A stretch of DNA of 46,204 bases from Candidatus Moraniibacteriota bacterium (GCA_013334575.1 JAAXXG010000008.1:1-46204), one strand, 5' to 3'. Counted from the first letter of the stretch, positions 9,422-18,367 are shown. Notes: a model not told the origin generated them from the letters alone. Made by a program: numbers and translations.

Positions 9422-10531
9422 TCAGAAATTCCGCTCGGATATGTAATCCGCCATGGATACGAGAAACCGTCTCGCATCCTCGGGGACACGGGGCGACGCG
9501 ATCGGTCGTTTCCCCTCACGGACCAATTCAAGCATGGAATCCGTCGTTAAATCAAGCGCACCGGTGTCCCGCAGGATAGAACGGAACCGTTCAAGATCGT
9601 CCGCATCGACACTCCCCGCAGACAGGATACGCTCAAGACCGGCGCGCTGAACCTTCGAAGCACGCTCGAGCGCGAAGAGGACGGGAAGTGTCCGTTTCCC
9701 CTCCTCTACGTCGGACCCGACCGGCTTCCCGAGTTTCTCTTCGGTCCCGAACGCGCCGAGGATGTCGTCCCTTATCTGGAATGCGACACCGATCGGAACC
9801 GCATAGGAACGGAGCGCCGCGATGAGTTCCTCGTCGCCGCCGGCAAGCAAGGCACCGAGCACGAGCGGCCCCTCGACCGTATACTTCGCGGTCTTGTATT
9901 CGTACATTCGAAGAACGTCTTCTCGCCCGATTCCGGAACGGAATTCGAAGGAGAGGTCCATCGCCTGACCGATTACGGTGTATGAGACGATGCGTTGCAG
10001 TTCGGAAAGCGCCCGAAAGACCCGTTCATTCGGAAATCCGGATCGGAACACGAGATCGTTACCGAGCGCGGCAACCAGGTCACCGACGATGATCGCGACC
10101 GAGTCGCCGAAATGCGCCGCATCCTCGGGTCGATGGAAGACCGATTTCCCGTATCGGGCATAGCGGGCATGTACGGTCTCGGTCCCATGCCGCAGGTCGT
10201 CGCGATCGATGACGTCGTCGTGCACGAGCAGAAACGCATGCACGAATTCCACGCTCATGGACGTCCGCAGTATCCGCTGTTCGTCGGTTCCTCCCGCCGC
10301 GAAATACCCCGCGCACATGAGTGCGGCACGGAGCCGCTTCCCACCAGCCAGTACCAGGTCCCGGACCGACCCGATCGCCTCCGCAACAAGCTCGTCCTCT
10401 TTGGCCGCCTCGGCGATAGCTGTGTCAAAATGCTCCCGGAGCAGCGGATTGATCCGGTCGCGGAACGCGGAAAGTCCCGTCTTCACGTCCGTCAGAAGCG
10501 CCTCGCGCAGCCCGATTCCGTTCGGTTCCAT
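9422..10531 (-). CDS. Polyprenyl synthetase family protein
   Basis: GGKRLRAALMCAG...VHDDVIDRDDLRHGTETVH (first Asp-rich motif) and AFQIRDDILGAFGTEEKLGKPVGSDVEEGKRTLPVL (second). Start at internal MEPNGIGL. Confidence 0.92.
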   Translation of the reverse strand: MEPNGIGLREALLTDVKTGLSAFRDRINPLLREHFDTAIAEAAKEDELVAEAIGSVRDLVLAGGKRLRAALMCAGYFAAGGTDEQRILRTSMSVEFVHAFLLVHDDVIDRDDLRHGTETVHARYARYGKSVFHRPEDAAHFGDSVAIIVGDLVAALGNDLVFRSGFPNERVFRALSELQRIVSYTVIGQAMDLSFEFRSGIGREDVLRMYEYKTAKYTVEGPLVLGALLAGGDEELIAALRSYAVPIGVAFQIRDDILGAFGTEEKLGKPVGSDVEEGKRTLPVLFALERASKVQRAGLERILSAGSVDADDLERFRSILRDTGALDLTTDSMLELVREGKRPIASPRVPEDARRFLVSMADYISERNF

Positions 10532-10544
10532 ACAGGTCCAGGAT

Positions 10545-11255
10545 TCAGAATGACAGATACTCGGCATACTTCCGGTACAGCTCGCCCGTCGCCCGGAGAT
10601 CACCGGCATTATACCGCGCGATATCGGCGTGCCGCCCCTCCCGGAAGAGCGTAGCCACGTCGTCGCCCGACACGCCGCCTGCCTTGGGACTCTCGATATC
10701 GAACGCGCGCGTCCACAGATGCAGGCTTCCTTTCCGCCGAACCGCCCCGTAAAAGGAAAGCTGTTCGAGCAGGTCGACATGTTTCGCGTCGCGCGGCTGC
10801 AGGTTGAGATACCGGTTCGCGACGAGGTTCTTGGAAGGCCGAACGCCGCGAATGGCGGAACGGACCATAAGGAACGGTGCGTCGAACGCACGTCCGTTGA
10901 ATGAGACGAACGTATCATAGCTTCGGGCGACATCCCAAAACTTCTCGAGCAGGGCGCGTTCCGTCATCGATTCGTACTTGAACGCCCCTTCCTCCTCGAC
11001 GATTCCCTCGGACCCGGGCGACTGATAGTACACCGCCCCTTTTTCACGCTCGAGATCGAGGATGCCGACTGCGACAATCTCGCCGGTCAACGGAGAGAAC
11101 CCGAGACCGTCCTTCACGTCGGCAAGCGCCGCGCGATATTCCTCTTCGTCCTTCGATTCTCGGCTGATCCACCGTGTCAGTGACTCCTGCGTCGTCTCAT
11201 CGAGGGAATCGAAGTCCTCCCCGACCGTCTCTATGTCGAATATGAGTGTAGCCAT
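10545..11255 (-). CDS. Predicted 3'-5' exonuclease (DnaQ/PolB-like ribonuclease H fold)
   Basis: MATLIFDIETVGEDF (ExoI DxE), DTFVSFNGRAFDAPFLMVRSAI (ExoII), HADIARYNAGDLRATGELYRKY (ExoIII). Confidence 0.85.
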   Translation of the reverse strand: MATLIFDIETVGEDFDSLDETTQESLTRWISRESKDEEEYRAALADVKDGLGFSPLTGEIVAVGILDLEREKGAVYYQSPGSEGIVEEEGAFKYESMTERALLEKFWDVARSYDTFVSFNGRAFDAPFLMVRSAIRGVRPSKNLVANRYLNLQPRDAKHVDLLEQLSFYGAVRRKGSLHLWTRAFDIESPKAGGVSGDDVATLFREGRHADIARYNAGDLRATGELYRKYAEYLSF

Positions 11256-11325
11256 AGCATACTGCGGACATCCCCCTCAGGATACCATGGAAGAATGTCC
11301 TCAGGAAGCGAATGGCCGACTTTCG

Positions 11326-11793
11326 TTACGGGCGCCCTTGCGCGCCGGGATCGTATATCGTCCCGCGCCGATAGCTCTCGATCACCTTCGCGGACGGAAA
11401 GAAAAGCGGGGATGGAAGATCCTCGAGCGGGAACCACCTCCATTCGGTTATCTCGTCGGGCTCCATGACCTTCGGCTCCCCTTCCGACGTTTCGGAAAGA
11501 AACCCGATCGTCACGAAATGCGCGTCCGGTACCCGGTCGTTCGCGAGGCTGATGACACGTATCGAGGAAGGATCGAGCACGATTCCCGTCTCCTCCGCCG
11601 TCTCCCGCACAGCCGATTCCTCGAAGGTCTCACCGAATTCCATCTTACCGCCCGGCATAGTCCATGTCGCTTCCCCGTGCAGTTCCGAATCCGCCTTCTC
11701 GGGATCCTCGTGACGCCGGCCAAGAAGGACCTTTCCATCCCGCAGGATCATGACCCCGAACCCGACTCCGACACGCCTCTTTTCATTCAACAT
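11326..11793 (-). CDS. NUDIX hydrolase
   Basis: Nudix box GGKMEFGETFEESAVRETAEETGI. Confidence 0.92.
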   Translation of the reverse strand: MLNEKRRVGVGFGVMILRDGKVLLGRRHEDPEKADSELHGEATWTMPGGKMEFGETFEESAVRETAEETGIVLDPSSIRVISLANDRVPDAHFVTIGFLSETSEGEPKVMEPDEITEWRWFPLEDLPSPLFFPSAKVIESYRRGTIYDPGAQGRP

Positions 11794-11855
11794 AACACTC
11801 TCCGATTATTGCGAATATCGCCCCCAGTATACCATCGGATATCACCGAAACCGAA

Positions 11856-11885
11856 AACACCCCGGCATATGCCGGGGTGTTTTCT
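11856..11885. terminator. Bidirectional terminator-like palindrome AAAACACCCCGGCATATGCCGGGGTGTTTT
   Basis: Perfect palindrome between the tRNA-Glu and NUDIX genes. Confidence 0.8.
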
Positions 11886-11887
11886 TC

Positions 11888-11963
11888 TGGTGACCTCTAC
11901 GGGACTCGAACCCGTGTTCCCACCGTGAGAGGGTGGTGTCCTAGACCGCTAGACGAAGAGGCC
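11888..11963 (-). tRNA. tRNA-Glu (anticodon CTC), CCA encoded
   Basis: GGCCTCTTCGTCTAGCGGTCTAGGACACCACCCTCTCACGGTGGGAACACGGGTTCGAGTCCCGTAGAGGTCACCA folds as cloverleaf. Confidence 0.93.
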
Positions 11964-11986
11964 GTGTTCTCACTGTTTCATACCGG

Positions 11987-12057
11987 CAGGAGCGGAGGGA
12001 ATCGAACCCCCGACCGCGGTTTTGGAGACCGCTGTTATACCATTTAACTACGCTCCC
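11987..12057 (-). tRNA. tRNA-Trp (anticodon CCA)
   Basis: GGGAGCGTAGTTAAATGGTATAACAGCGGTCTCCAAAACCGCGGTCGGGGGTTCGATTCCCTCCGCTCCT; anticodon loop CTCCAAA. Confidence 0.92.
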
Positions 12058-12121
12058 GTCCCGTCATCCGGTCCGGGAGCGGTGCCAGAGAGCCCCCGCG
12101 CCCCTCCCGAGGACGGCCCGT

Positions 12122-12283
12122 CTACTTGCTCTCATTGTGCGGCGTGTGCTTGCGGCAAAACTTGCAGAACTTGCTGAGCGAAAGCTTCTCCTTCACTTTC
12201 TTCTTGTTCCGCGTCGTATAGGTCGTGATACGCCCACATTCCGAGCACTTCATCTTAGCCATGTTGTCCTTGATCTTCCCCAT
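12122..12283 (-). CDS. rpmG: 50S ribosomal protein L33 (short; start could be 12262)
   Basis: Hand translation: MGKIKDNMAKMKCSECGRITTYTTRNKKKVKEKLSLSKFCKFCRKHTPHNESK*. Confidence 0.9.
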   Translation of the reverse strand: MGKIKDNMAKMKCSECGRITTYTTRNKKKVKEKLSLSKFCKFCRKHTPHNESK

Positions 12284-12354
12284 ATCGCCTCAAAAAATGT
12301 GACTGCTCCAGTGTACGGAAAAGACGGGATTCCGTCAATCCCAGTCCCTCGTGA

Positions 12355-12426
12355 GCCGTTGACCGGGCTTGAACCGGTGACCTTCTCCTTACCATGGAGA
12401 TGCTCTACCAACTGAGCTACAACGGC
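12355..12426 (-). tRNA. tRNA-Thr (anticodon GGT)
   Basis: GCCGTTGTAGCTCAGTTGGTAGAGCATCTCCATGGTAAGGAGAAGGTCACCGGTTCAAGCCCGGTCAACGGC. Confidence 0.94.
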
Positions 12427-12466
12427 GATATCATCGCGATCCACGGAATCCATGCGCTATGGATAT

Positions 12467-12740
12467 CGCTGTGGGCAGGGAGGGAGAAATCCCCTCCCGG
12501 GAGATTTCTCTCCTTCGGGCCGGAGCGCTGCGCACGCTCGCGCCCTTCTCATCCCTTCACTATTTTCAATAACGACTACCACACCCGACGTATGAAACGC
12601 TGAGCACGGTTTTCGCTGTGGGCAGGGAGGGATTCGCCCATTCGGGCCGGAGCGCTGCGCACGCTCGCGCCCTTCTCATCCCTTCACTATTTTCAATAAC
12701 GACTACCACGCCCGACGTATGAAACGCTGAGCACGGTTTT
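12467..12740. repeat. Tandem repeat derived from the tRNA-Tyr 3' end: units at 12467-12613 and 12614-12740, third partial unit entering tRNA-Tyr at 12741
   Basis: CGCTGTGGGCAGGGAGGGA...GCCGGAGCGCTGCGCACGCTCGCGCCCTTCTCATCCCTTCACTATTTTCAATAACGACTACCAC(A/G)CCCGACGTATGAAACGCTGAGCACGGTTTT occurs twice nearly verbatim; its left edge recurs a third time as the tRNA-Tyr tail. Confidence 0.93.
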
Positions 12741-12745
12741 CGCTG

Positions 12746-12829
12746 TGGGCAGGGAGGGATTCGAACCCCCGAAGGCACAAGGCCGGCAGATTTACAGTCT
12801 GCTCCGTTTGACCGCTCCGGCACCTACCC
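12746..12829 (-). tRNA. tRNA-Tyr (anticodon GTA), intact, long variable arm
   Basis: GGGTAGGTGCCGGAGCGGTCAAACGGAGCAGACTGTAAATCTGCCGGCCTTGTGCCTTCGGGGGTTCGAATCCCTCCCTGCCCA. Confidence 0.94.
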
Positions 12830-13087
12830 GTTATCAACTTCCAAACTCTCCCTCAGTCTTTTTCGAAGATCTTTCTTTCCGTCGCTTGTTTTCAGAAAAC
12901 GTTCCCGCCGTTCCGCTTCCGACTTGTAAGTATACGCTTCGTAGCACAGAAGCATGAGTGGTCGTCTCGATTTCGTCGATTCGACATTCCCGCTCCGATG
13001 CTCATCCATCCGCCTTTTCAGGTCTCCCGTCATTCCGACATAAAACTTCCCATCGTTCCCACTCCTCAAAATGTACACGTAATACAT
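12824..13087 (-). CDS. GIY-YIG nuclease domain protein (UPF0213-like), stop codon inside tRNA-Tyr
   Basis: MYYVYILRSGNDGKFYVGMTGDLKRRMDEHRSGNVESTKSRRPLMLLCYEAYTYKSEAERRERFLKTSDGKK; YVYIL...FYVGMT is the GIY-YIG core. ORF-track extension 13088-13207 is translated tRNA. Confidence 0.93.
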   Translation of the reverse strand: MYYVYILRSGNDGKFYVGMTGDLKRRMDEHRSGNVESTKSRRPLMLLCYEAYTYKSEAERRERFLKTSDGKKDLRKRLRESLEVDNG

Positions 13088-13109
13088 AAGAAGAACAAGG
13101 GATTCGCCC

Positions 13110-13148
13110 CGCATGCGCGGGGCGTCCGGCGCATGCCGGACGAACCCT
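13110..13148 (-). repeat. Double hairpin element splitting a tRNA T-arm: GGGTTCG-[TCCGGC ATGC GCCGGA]-C-[GCCCCGC GCAT GCGGGGC]-GAATCCC
   Basis: Two adjacent perfect hairpins flanked by the two halves of a tRNA T-stem, upstream of the GIY-YIG start. Confidence 0.85.
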
Positions 13149-13152
13149 AAAT

Positions 13153-13213
13153 CCGAAGGCACAAGGCCGGCAGATTTACAGTCTGCTCCGTTTGACCGCT
13201 CCGGCACCTACCC
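13153..13213 (-). pseudogene. Truncated tRNA-Tyr copy (5' 61 nt identical to intact gene)
   Basis: GGGTAGGTGCCGGAGCGGTCAAACGGAGCAGACTGTAAATCTGCCGGCCTTGTGCCTTCGG matches 12829 leftward, then diverges before the T-arm. Confidence 0.93.
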
Positions 13214-13235
13214 GAATATCTTTTCAACCACCTGA

Positions 13236-13307
13236 GCCGAAGGCCGGATTCGAACCGGCGACCGACGGTTTACAAAACCGTTGCTCTACCAGCTGAGCTA
13301 CTTCGGC
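13236..13307 (-). tRNA. tRNA-Thr (anticodon TGT)
   Basis: GCCGAAGTAGCTCAGCTGGTAGAGCAACGGTTTTGTAAACCGTCGGTCGCCGGTTCGAATCCGGCCTTCGGC. Confidence 0.94.
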
Positions 13308-13340
13308 ACTTCGGACCGACACTCCGACAGACAGTATATA

Positions 13341-14087
13341 TCATCGAGAGCGATCTTCAAACGCCTTCTCCAGTCTCCGGATCTTCACCTTCACGGCGCG
13401 ATTCGTCGGATGAAGCTTGAGCGCCTGCCGATAGCATTCCTTCGCGTCCTGAAGGTTCGATGACGCGAAGTAACAGTCGCCGAGCTCCTCGTACGCCGCC
13501 GCATCTCGCGGGTTCTCGACGATGCGGGCGATAAGCGATTCCTCCCGCGAACCGTCGGCACGGGAAACCGGGGCCGACTCGGGCCGAACGACCCGCTCGC
13601 GGAGCATCGGCCGAGACTCTGCGATTCCGTCGGTCGCGACCACCTTCCCGTTACCGCGAGCTCCCTCTTCTTCCGGAAACGCCTCCTCGAGAAACGCCTT
13701 GGAAGACGTCTCCACGCTTCCCGATTCGTTTCCAGCGGCCTTCCGGGAGAAGACCGAGGAACGTTCGCGTTTCACGGGCTGTTCTCCGAGACTCTTCCTC
13801 ATCGCATCGAGTTCCGTCCGACGTCGCCGCAACTGCTCCAGGGAAGACTGGAAGAAGTTATGAACCCGAAGCGTCGCCGTCTTGAATCTTGATGCGATCC
13901 GTTCGAGCATCTTAAGCAGGAATGCCCGACGAGAAAGGGCGCGGGAATGGGAGGTTGCCCCGGACGAACCGCTCATCGACGAGAGTTTCTCGGCGATATC
14001 GGCATCGCCCATCCTCCTCGAAAGGAACCAGAGGAGCGTTCCGAGCGCGATCACGATCACGAATGGCGGGACGATGAGATACCACAT
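13341..14087 (-). CDS. Membrane-anchored TPR-repeat protein
   Basis: N-terminal TM (WYLIVPPFVIVIALGTLLWFL) and C-terminal TPR (DAAAYEELGDCYFASSNLQDAKECYRQALKLHPTNRAV). Confidence 0.8.
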   Translation of the reverse strand: MWYLIVPPFVIVIALGTLLWFLSRRMGDADIAEKLSSMSGSSGATSHSRALSRRAFLLKMLERIASRFKTATLRVHNFFQSSLEQLRRRRTELDAMRKSLGEQPVKRERSSVFSRKAAGNESGSVETSSKAFLEEAFPEEEGARGNGKVVATDGIAESRPMLRERVVRPESAPVSRADGSREESLIARIVENPRDAAAYEELGDCYFASSNLQDAKECYRQALKLHPTNRAVKVKIRRLEKAFEDRSR

Positions 14088-14127
14088 GGGAGTTGGACGT
14101 TCCTTCGAAAGCGACGCGGTACGGGAA

Positions 14128-14712
14128 TCAGATCTCGTACCGGACGAAACCGCCTATCTGGATGTTCTCGCCGATCTTCTGCACGTTCTCCGAGAGGAGG
14201 TCGGCAACGGTCCGGTCCGGATCCTTCACGAACGGCTGCGTCAGGAGAGCGGACTCTTCCCGAAGCTTCCGTTCCTTCCCCTCGAGAATCTTCCCGATCA
14301 TCTCTTCAGGCTTGCCGGCGTTCCGAAGCTCTTCGGCCCAGACGGACCGCTCCGATTCGATCGTCGATCCGGAGACGTCCTCGGGACGGAGCACCGAGGG
14401 GTTCATCGCGGCGACGTGCATCGCGATGTCGCGCCCGAGCTCCTGAAAATCGCTGTTCCGAGCGACAAAGTCCGTCTCGCAGAAAAGCTTCACCATGGCG
14501 GCGACACGACCGTTCCCGTGAAGATAGGTCGCGATGACTCCCTCCTTCGCCTCGCGATCGGTCTTCTTTACAGCCTTCGCCGCACCGCGCTCGCGAAGGA
14601 TCCTGATAGCCCCCTCCTCGTCGCCCTCCGCTTCCTCAAGCGCCTTCTTCACCTCGACGATTCCGGCACCGGTCCGTTCGCGGAGAGCCTTGATCAGTTC
14701 CATGGAAATCAT
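14128..14712 (-). CDS. tsf: Elongation factor Ts
   Basis: IKALRERTGAGIVEVKKALEEAEGDEEGAIRILRERGAAKAVKKTDREAKEGVIATYLHGNGRVAAMVKLFCETDFVARN. Confidence 0.96.
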   Translation of the reverse strand: MISMELIKALRERTGAGIVEVKKALEEAEGDEEGAIRILRERGAAKAVKKTDREAKEGVIATYLHGNGRVAAMVKLFCETDFVARNSDFQELGRDIAMHVAAMNPSVLRPEDVSGSTIESERSVWAEELRNAGKPEEMIGKILEGKERKLREESALLTQPFVKDPDRTVADLLSENVQKIGENIQIGGFVRYEI

Positions 14713-14756
14713 AGGTTTGTTCTTGCGTCCGTTTACGACCGTCGCGAGCGGGACCG

Positions 14757-15548
14757 TTATCCCTTCATCGGGATCCCCTTCGTCTCGGCGACCGCCTTGC
14801 CGAGTGCTCCGAGCAGGAGCCGGAGCGACGACAGCGCGTCGTCGTTACCCGGAACCGGATACTCGACCTGCGTCGCATCCGCGTTCGTATCGATAATCGC
14901 AACGACCGGAATACCAAGCGCATGCGCCTCGCGGATCGCAAGCTTACCCTCTTTCCCGTCGGCAACCACGACCGCTCCGGGCAGCTCGCGCATCTCCTTG
15001 ATACCGCCCATGCGTTTACGCAGGCGCTCCACCTCCTCAAGCAGGCGCTGCCGCTCGAACTTGGTATACATCTGGAACTCACCCTTCTCGAGCTTCTCTT
15101 CCGTCTCGCGGAAATACCGCGTGCGGTTACGGATCACGGAATAGTTCGTCAGCGTGCCACCGAGCCAGCGCTCGATGACGTACGGTTCCCCAAGCCGCTT
15201 GGCGAGGGAAAGGACGAACGGATGCGTATGCTTCTTCATGCCGACGAACAAGATCGGCTTGCCGGCTTTCGCGGTCTCCGCAAGGAACTTCCCGGCACGT
15301 TCCAGATACTCGGACGTCTTGCCGAGATCGATGATATTGACGTTCTGCCGCGTCATGAAGACGAGCGGCCTCATCGAGGGGTGCAGGCGAGACTTGAGGT
15401 GTCCGAAATGGACGCCCGCCGCAAGCATCGCCTCGAAACCCGTGTCGAGCGCCGAAAAATCGAACGTTTCGAACGGGGCTTCCGACTGTCCGGTTTTTGC
15501 GGCCGGTACCGCCGAATCCTTCACGGATCCAGTCTGGCTCTTCGCCAT
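14757..15548 (-). CDS. rpsB: 30S ribosomal protein S2
   Basis: MLAAGVHFGHLKSRLHPSMRPLVFMTRQNVNIIDLGKT...ERWLGGTLTNYSVIRNR...AIREAHALGIPVVAIIDTNADATQVEYPVPGNDDA. Confidence 0.96.
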   Translation of the reverse strand: MAKSQTGSVKDSAVPAAKTGQSEAPFETFDFSALDTGFEAMLAAGVHFGHLKSRLHPSMRPLVFMTRQNVNIIDLGKTSEYLERAGKFLAETAKAGKPILFVGMKKHTHPFVLSLAKRLGEPYVIERWLGGTLTNYSVIRNRTRYFRETEEKLEKGEFQMYTKFERQRLLEEVERLRKRMGGIKEMRELPGAVVVADGKEGKLAIREAHALGIPVVAIIDTNADATQVEYPVPGNDDALSSLRLLLGALGKAVAETKGIPMKG

Positions 15549-15878
15549 ACGGTTCTTCTTCCTTATTTCGCTTACCCCCGGGAGCCCTCCTTCCCCTATC
15601 GCGGCCCCGGAAAGCCCGTCGCCCCGGAAAAACCGGAAGCGAAGGACGCATCACCTGTCTTCCTTTCGGACCGCACCCCGAAGGGAAGCGGGGCAGGAAC
15701 GGCCGGAAATCTCGGAAAACATGAATGATTCCCGTCTCCCGGATACCCGGAAAACGGTACTTGGAAGGATACCCGAAGCGTCGAGCCTTGTCAATTTCGA
15801 AGAGGCGTGATACGATGCCTCACGTTCGATACGGAACGCTTTTTTCGTAATAGTTAGAGCGCGAAAGCGCGAGCGGCT

Positions 15879-16163
15879 ATGAAACAGGGAATTCATCCGG
15901 CATACCACGACGACGCGGTCATCACCTGCGCCTGCGGAGAGACGTATGAGACGGGATCGGTAAAGAAGTCGATCGACATCGAGATCTGCGCCAGGTGTCA
16001 TCCGTTCTACACGGGCAAGCAGAAGTATGTCGACACGACCGGACGCGTCGAGCGCTTCAAGCAGCTCTCGGAACGGTCGAAGGCGCGACAGGCGACCATC
16101 GCCCCGAAGAAGGCCCGGATCAGGAAGTCCGCCGAGGACACGTCCGCAAAGAAGGCCGAGTAG
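15879..16163 (+). CDS. rpmE: 50S ribosomal protein L31
   Basis: [62 protein letters not shown]. Confidence 0.95.
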   Translation: MKQGIHPAYHDDAVITCACGETYETGSVKKSIDIEICARCHPFYTGKQKYVDTTGRVERFKQLSERSKARQATIAPKKARIRKSAEDTSAKKAE

Positions 16164-16272
16164 CCCCGGAACCGAAGAGGCGCGTCCCCGAAGGAAGCGC
16201 CTTTTCGTTTCCCTTCCGGAGTCCGTTCGTATATCATACGTGTGACCGGAGCCCCTCATCATCACACCCCTT

Positions 16273-17367
16273 ATGGATGAGCTCATCAGAAATATCGAGG
16301 AACAGGAGCGTCTGGTAGACGCCGAGCTTGCCGATCCGGAAACGCCGAAACGACCGAGCCGTCTCGCGGAACTCGGACGACGCAAGGCCGAACTCGCTTT
16401 CATCATGGAGAAAGCGGGAGAGTTCGCCTCGGTCGAAAACGCCATGCGGGACAATGCGACCCTCATGAAGGAAACCGATGAGGAAGAACTCAGATCGCTC
16501 GCGATCGAGGAAAACATAGGACTCTCCGCCCGCCGCGACATCCTCGAGAAAGAACTCCGTAAATTACTGCTTCCGCGCGACCCGAACGACGAGAAGGACG
16601 TGATCGTGGAAATCCGCGCCGGAGCCGGAGGCGACGAATCCAGCCTGTTCGCGGCGAACCTGTTCCGCATGTATTCGAGGTATGCCGAATCCGTCGGCTG
16701 GTCGGTCGTCGTCGTCCATTCCAACCAGACCGAAGTCGGCGGTTTCAAGGAAATCGTCTTCGAGGTGAACCGCGGACGGGCCGCGGTCCCCGTCTATCAG
16801 AAGCTCAAGTACGAATCCGGGGTTCATCGCGTTCAACGCGTTCCGGAAACCGAGAAGGCCGGACGCATCCACACCTCGACCGCGACGGTCGCCGTACTGC
16901 CGACAGCCGAAGAGGTCGAACTCGAGATCAATCCCACGGATCTGCGGATCGATACGTTCTGTTCGTCTGGTCCCGGCGGCCAGTCCGTGAATACCACCTA
17001 CAGCGCGGTCCGCATCACCCATCTCCCTTCGGGACTGGTCGTTTCCTGCCAGGACGAGAAGTCGCAGATCAAGAACAAGGAACGCGCCATGAAGGTTCTC
17101 CGTTCCCGACTCCTCCAACTCGAGGAAGAACGGCGGGCCAAGGAACTCGGTGACGCGCGACGCTCGCAGATCGGAACCGGAGACCGGAGCGAAAAGATCC
17201 GCACCTATAATTTCCCTCAGGACCGGATAACCGATCACCGGGTGAAGCTGTCATGGAGCGGCATAGAGCGCGTGCTTGGCGGAGGACTCGACGAGATCGC
17301 CACCGCTCTCGAAGAGGAGGATATCCGCCGAAAGCTCGGGGAAGACGCTCCGACGACGTCCGTATGA
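16273..17367 (+). CDS. prfA: Peptide chain release factor 1
   Basis: [95 protein letters not shown] (GGQ). Confidence 0.95.
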   Translation: MDELIRNIEEQERLVDAELADPETPKRPSRLAELGRRKAELAFIMEKAGEFASVENAMRDNATLMKETDEEELRSLAIEENIGLSARRDILEKELRKLLLPRDPNDEKDVIVEIRAGAGGDESSLFAANLFRMYSRYAESVGWSVVVVHSNQTEVGGFKEIVFEVNRGRAAVPVYQKLKYESGVHRVQRVPETEKAGRIHTSTATVAVLPTAEEVELEINPTDLRIDTFCSSGPGGQSVNTTYSAVRITHLPSGLVVSCQDEKSQIKNKERAMKVLRSRLLQLEEERRAKELGDARRSQIGTGDRSEKIRTYNFPQDRITDHRVKLSWSGIERVLGGGLDEIATALEEEDIRRKLGEDAPTTSV

Positions 17368-18266
17368 CGACGCTTTCCGACCTGTCGCGCGAATTCGGCG
17401 ACCGGGTCGACCGGACCGACTTCGCGATCCTCGCGGCGCATGCGGTCGGCAAACCGAAGGAATACGTATTCCGGGAACCGGGACACGTCCTCTCCGGAAC
17501 GGAAGAGACCGCGCTCCGGGAATCGCTCCGTCGCCGCTCGTCCCGAGAACCGGTCGCATACATCGTCGGCGAGAAGGAATTCTTCGGACTCCCCTTCGAA
17601 GTGACACGCGACACTCTCGTCCCGCGCCCCGAGACCGAACATCTGGTCGAAGAGGCACTCTCACTCCTCTCCGGAACGGATTCCGACACGACCGTCATCG
17701 ATATCGGCACCGGAAGCGGCGCGATTATCGTTCCGATCGCAAAAACGATCGGAACGACGGTCGCAAAAACGATCGACGAACCGAAAAAGATATCGTTCTT
17801 CGCCACAGACTTCTCTACCGGCGCGCTCGAAGTCGCAAGACGGAACGCGAAACGCCATGATGTCGGACATCGCATCGTCTTTCTCGAAGGAAATCTTCTT
17901 GATCCGGTTCCCGAAGACGCGTTCGACTCCGATCGGATCATCTTCCTCGCAAATCTCCCCTACCTCTCGGAAGAGATTTACTCGTCCGCCGATCGCGACG
18001 TCCGCGACTACGAACCGCGCTCCGCGCTCGTCGCCCAAGACGACGGACTCGCGCTCTACCTCCGCCTCCTCGACGACATCGCGCGCAGAAAGCACGACTC
18101 CTGGCCGGATATGCGGATCAACGGTCTTTTCGAGATCGGCCCGGAACAGCGTGACCGGATCTCGTCGGAATTCGAGAGACGCTTTCCGAACGACGAACAC
18201 TCGATCATCGACGACCTCTCCGGCCGCCCCCGAATCTTCCGGTTCCGGATTTCTCCGGAACGGTGA
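17364..18266 (+). CDS. prmC: Release factor glutamine N5-methyltransferase, ATGA overlap with prfA
   Basis: [78 protein letters not shown]. Confidence 0.92.
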   Translation: MTTLSDLSREFGDRVDRTDFAILAAHAVGKPKEYVFREPGHVLSGTEETALRESLRRRSSREPVAYIVGEKEFFGLPFEVTRDTLVPRPETEHLVEEALSLLSGTDSDTTVIDIGTGSGAIIVPIAKTIGTTVAKTIDEPKKISFFATDFSTGALEVARRNAKRHDVGHRIVFLEGNLLDPVPEDAFDSDRIIFLANLPYLSEEIYSSADRDVRDYEPRSALVAQDDGLALYLRLLDDIARRKHDSWPDMRINGLFEIGPEQRDRISSEFERRFPNDEHSIIDDLSGRPRIFRFRISPER

Positions 18267-18367
18267 CACGGTACCCCCTGGCTCCGACAACGCTTGACGC
18301 ACCCACATCATTTACGTATATTCTTTGAAAAAGAGTTTCTTTTTCAACCATAACCGGAGAATTTCCG

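Noticed and set aside
12250-12453. ORF MDSVDRDDIAVVAQLVEHLHGKEKVTGSSPVNG
   Set aside because: Translation across tRNA-Thr.
12566-12823. ORF MPERSNGADCKSAGLVPSGVRIPPCPQRK...
   Set aside because: It is the translated tRNA-Tyr gene and its tail repeats, not a protein; the same applies to the first ~17 residues of 12824..13207 (translated tRNA fragment).
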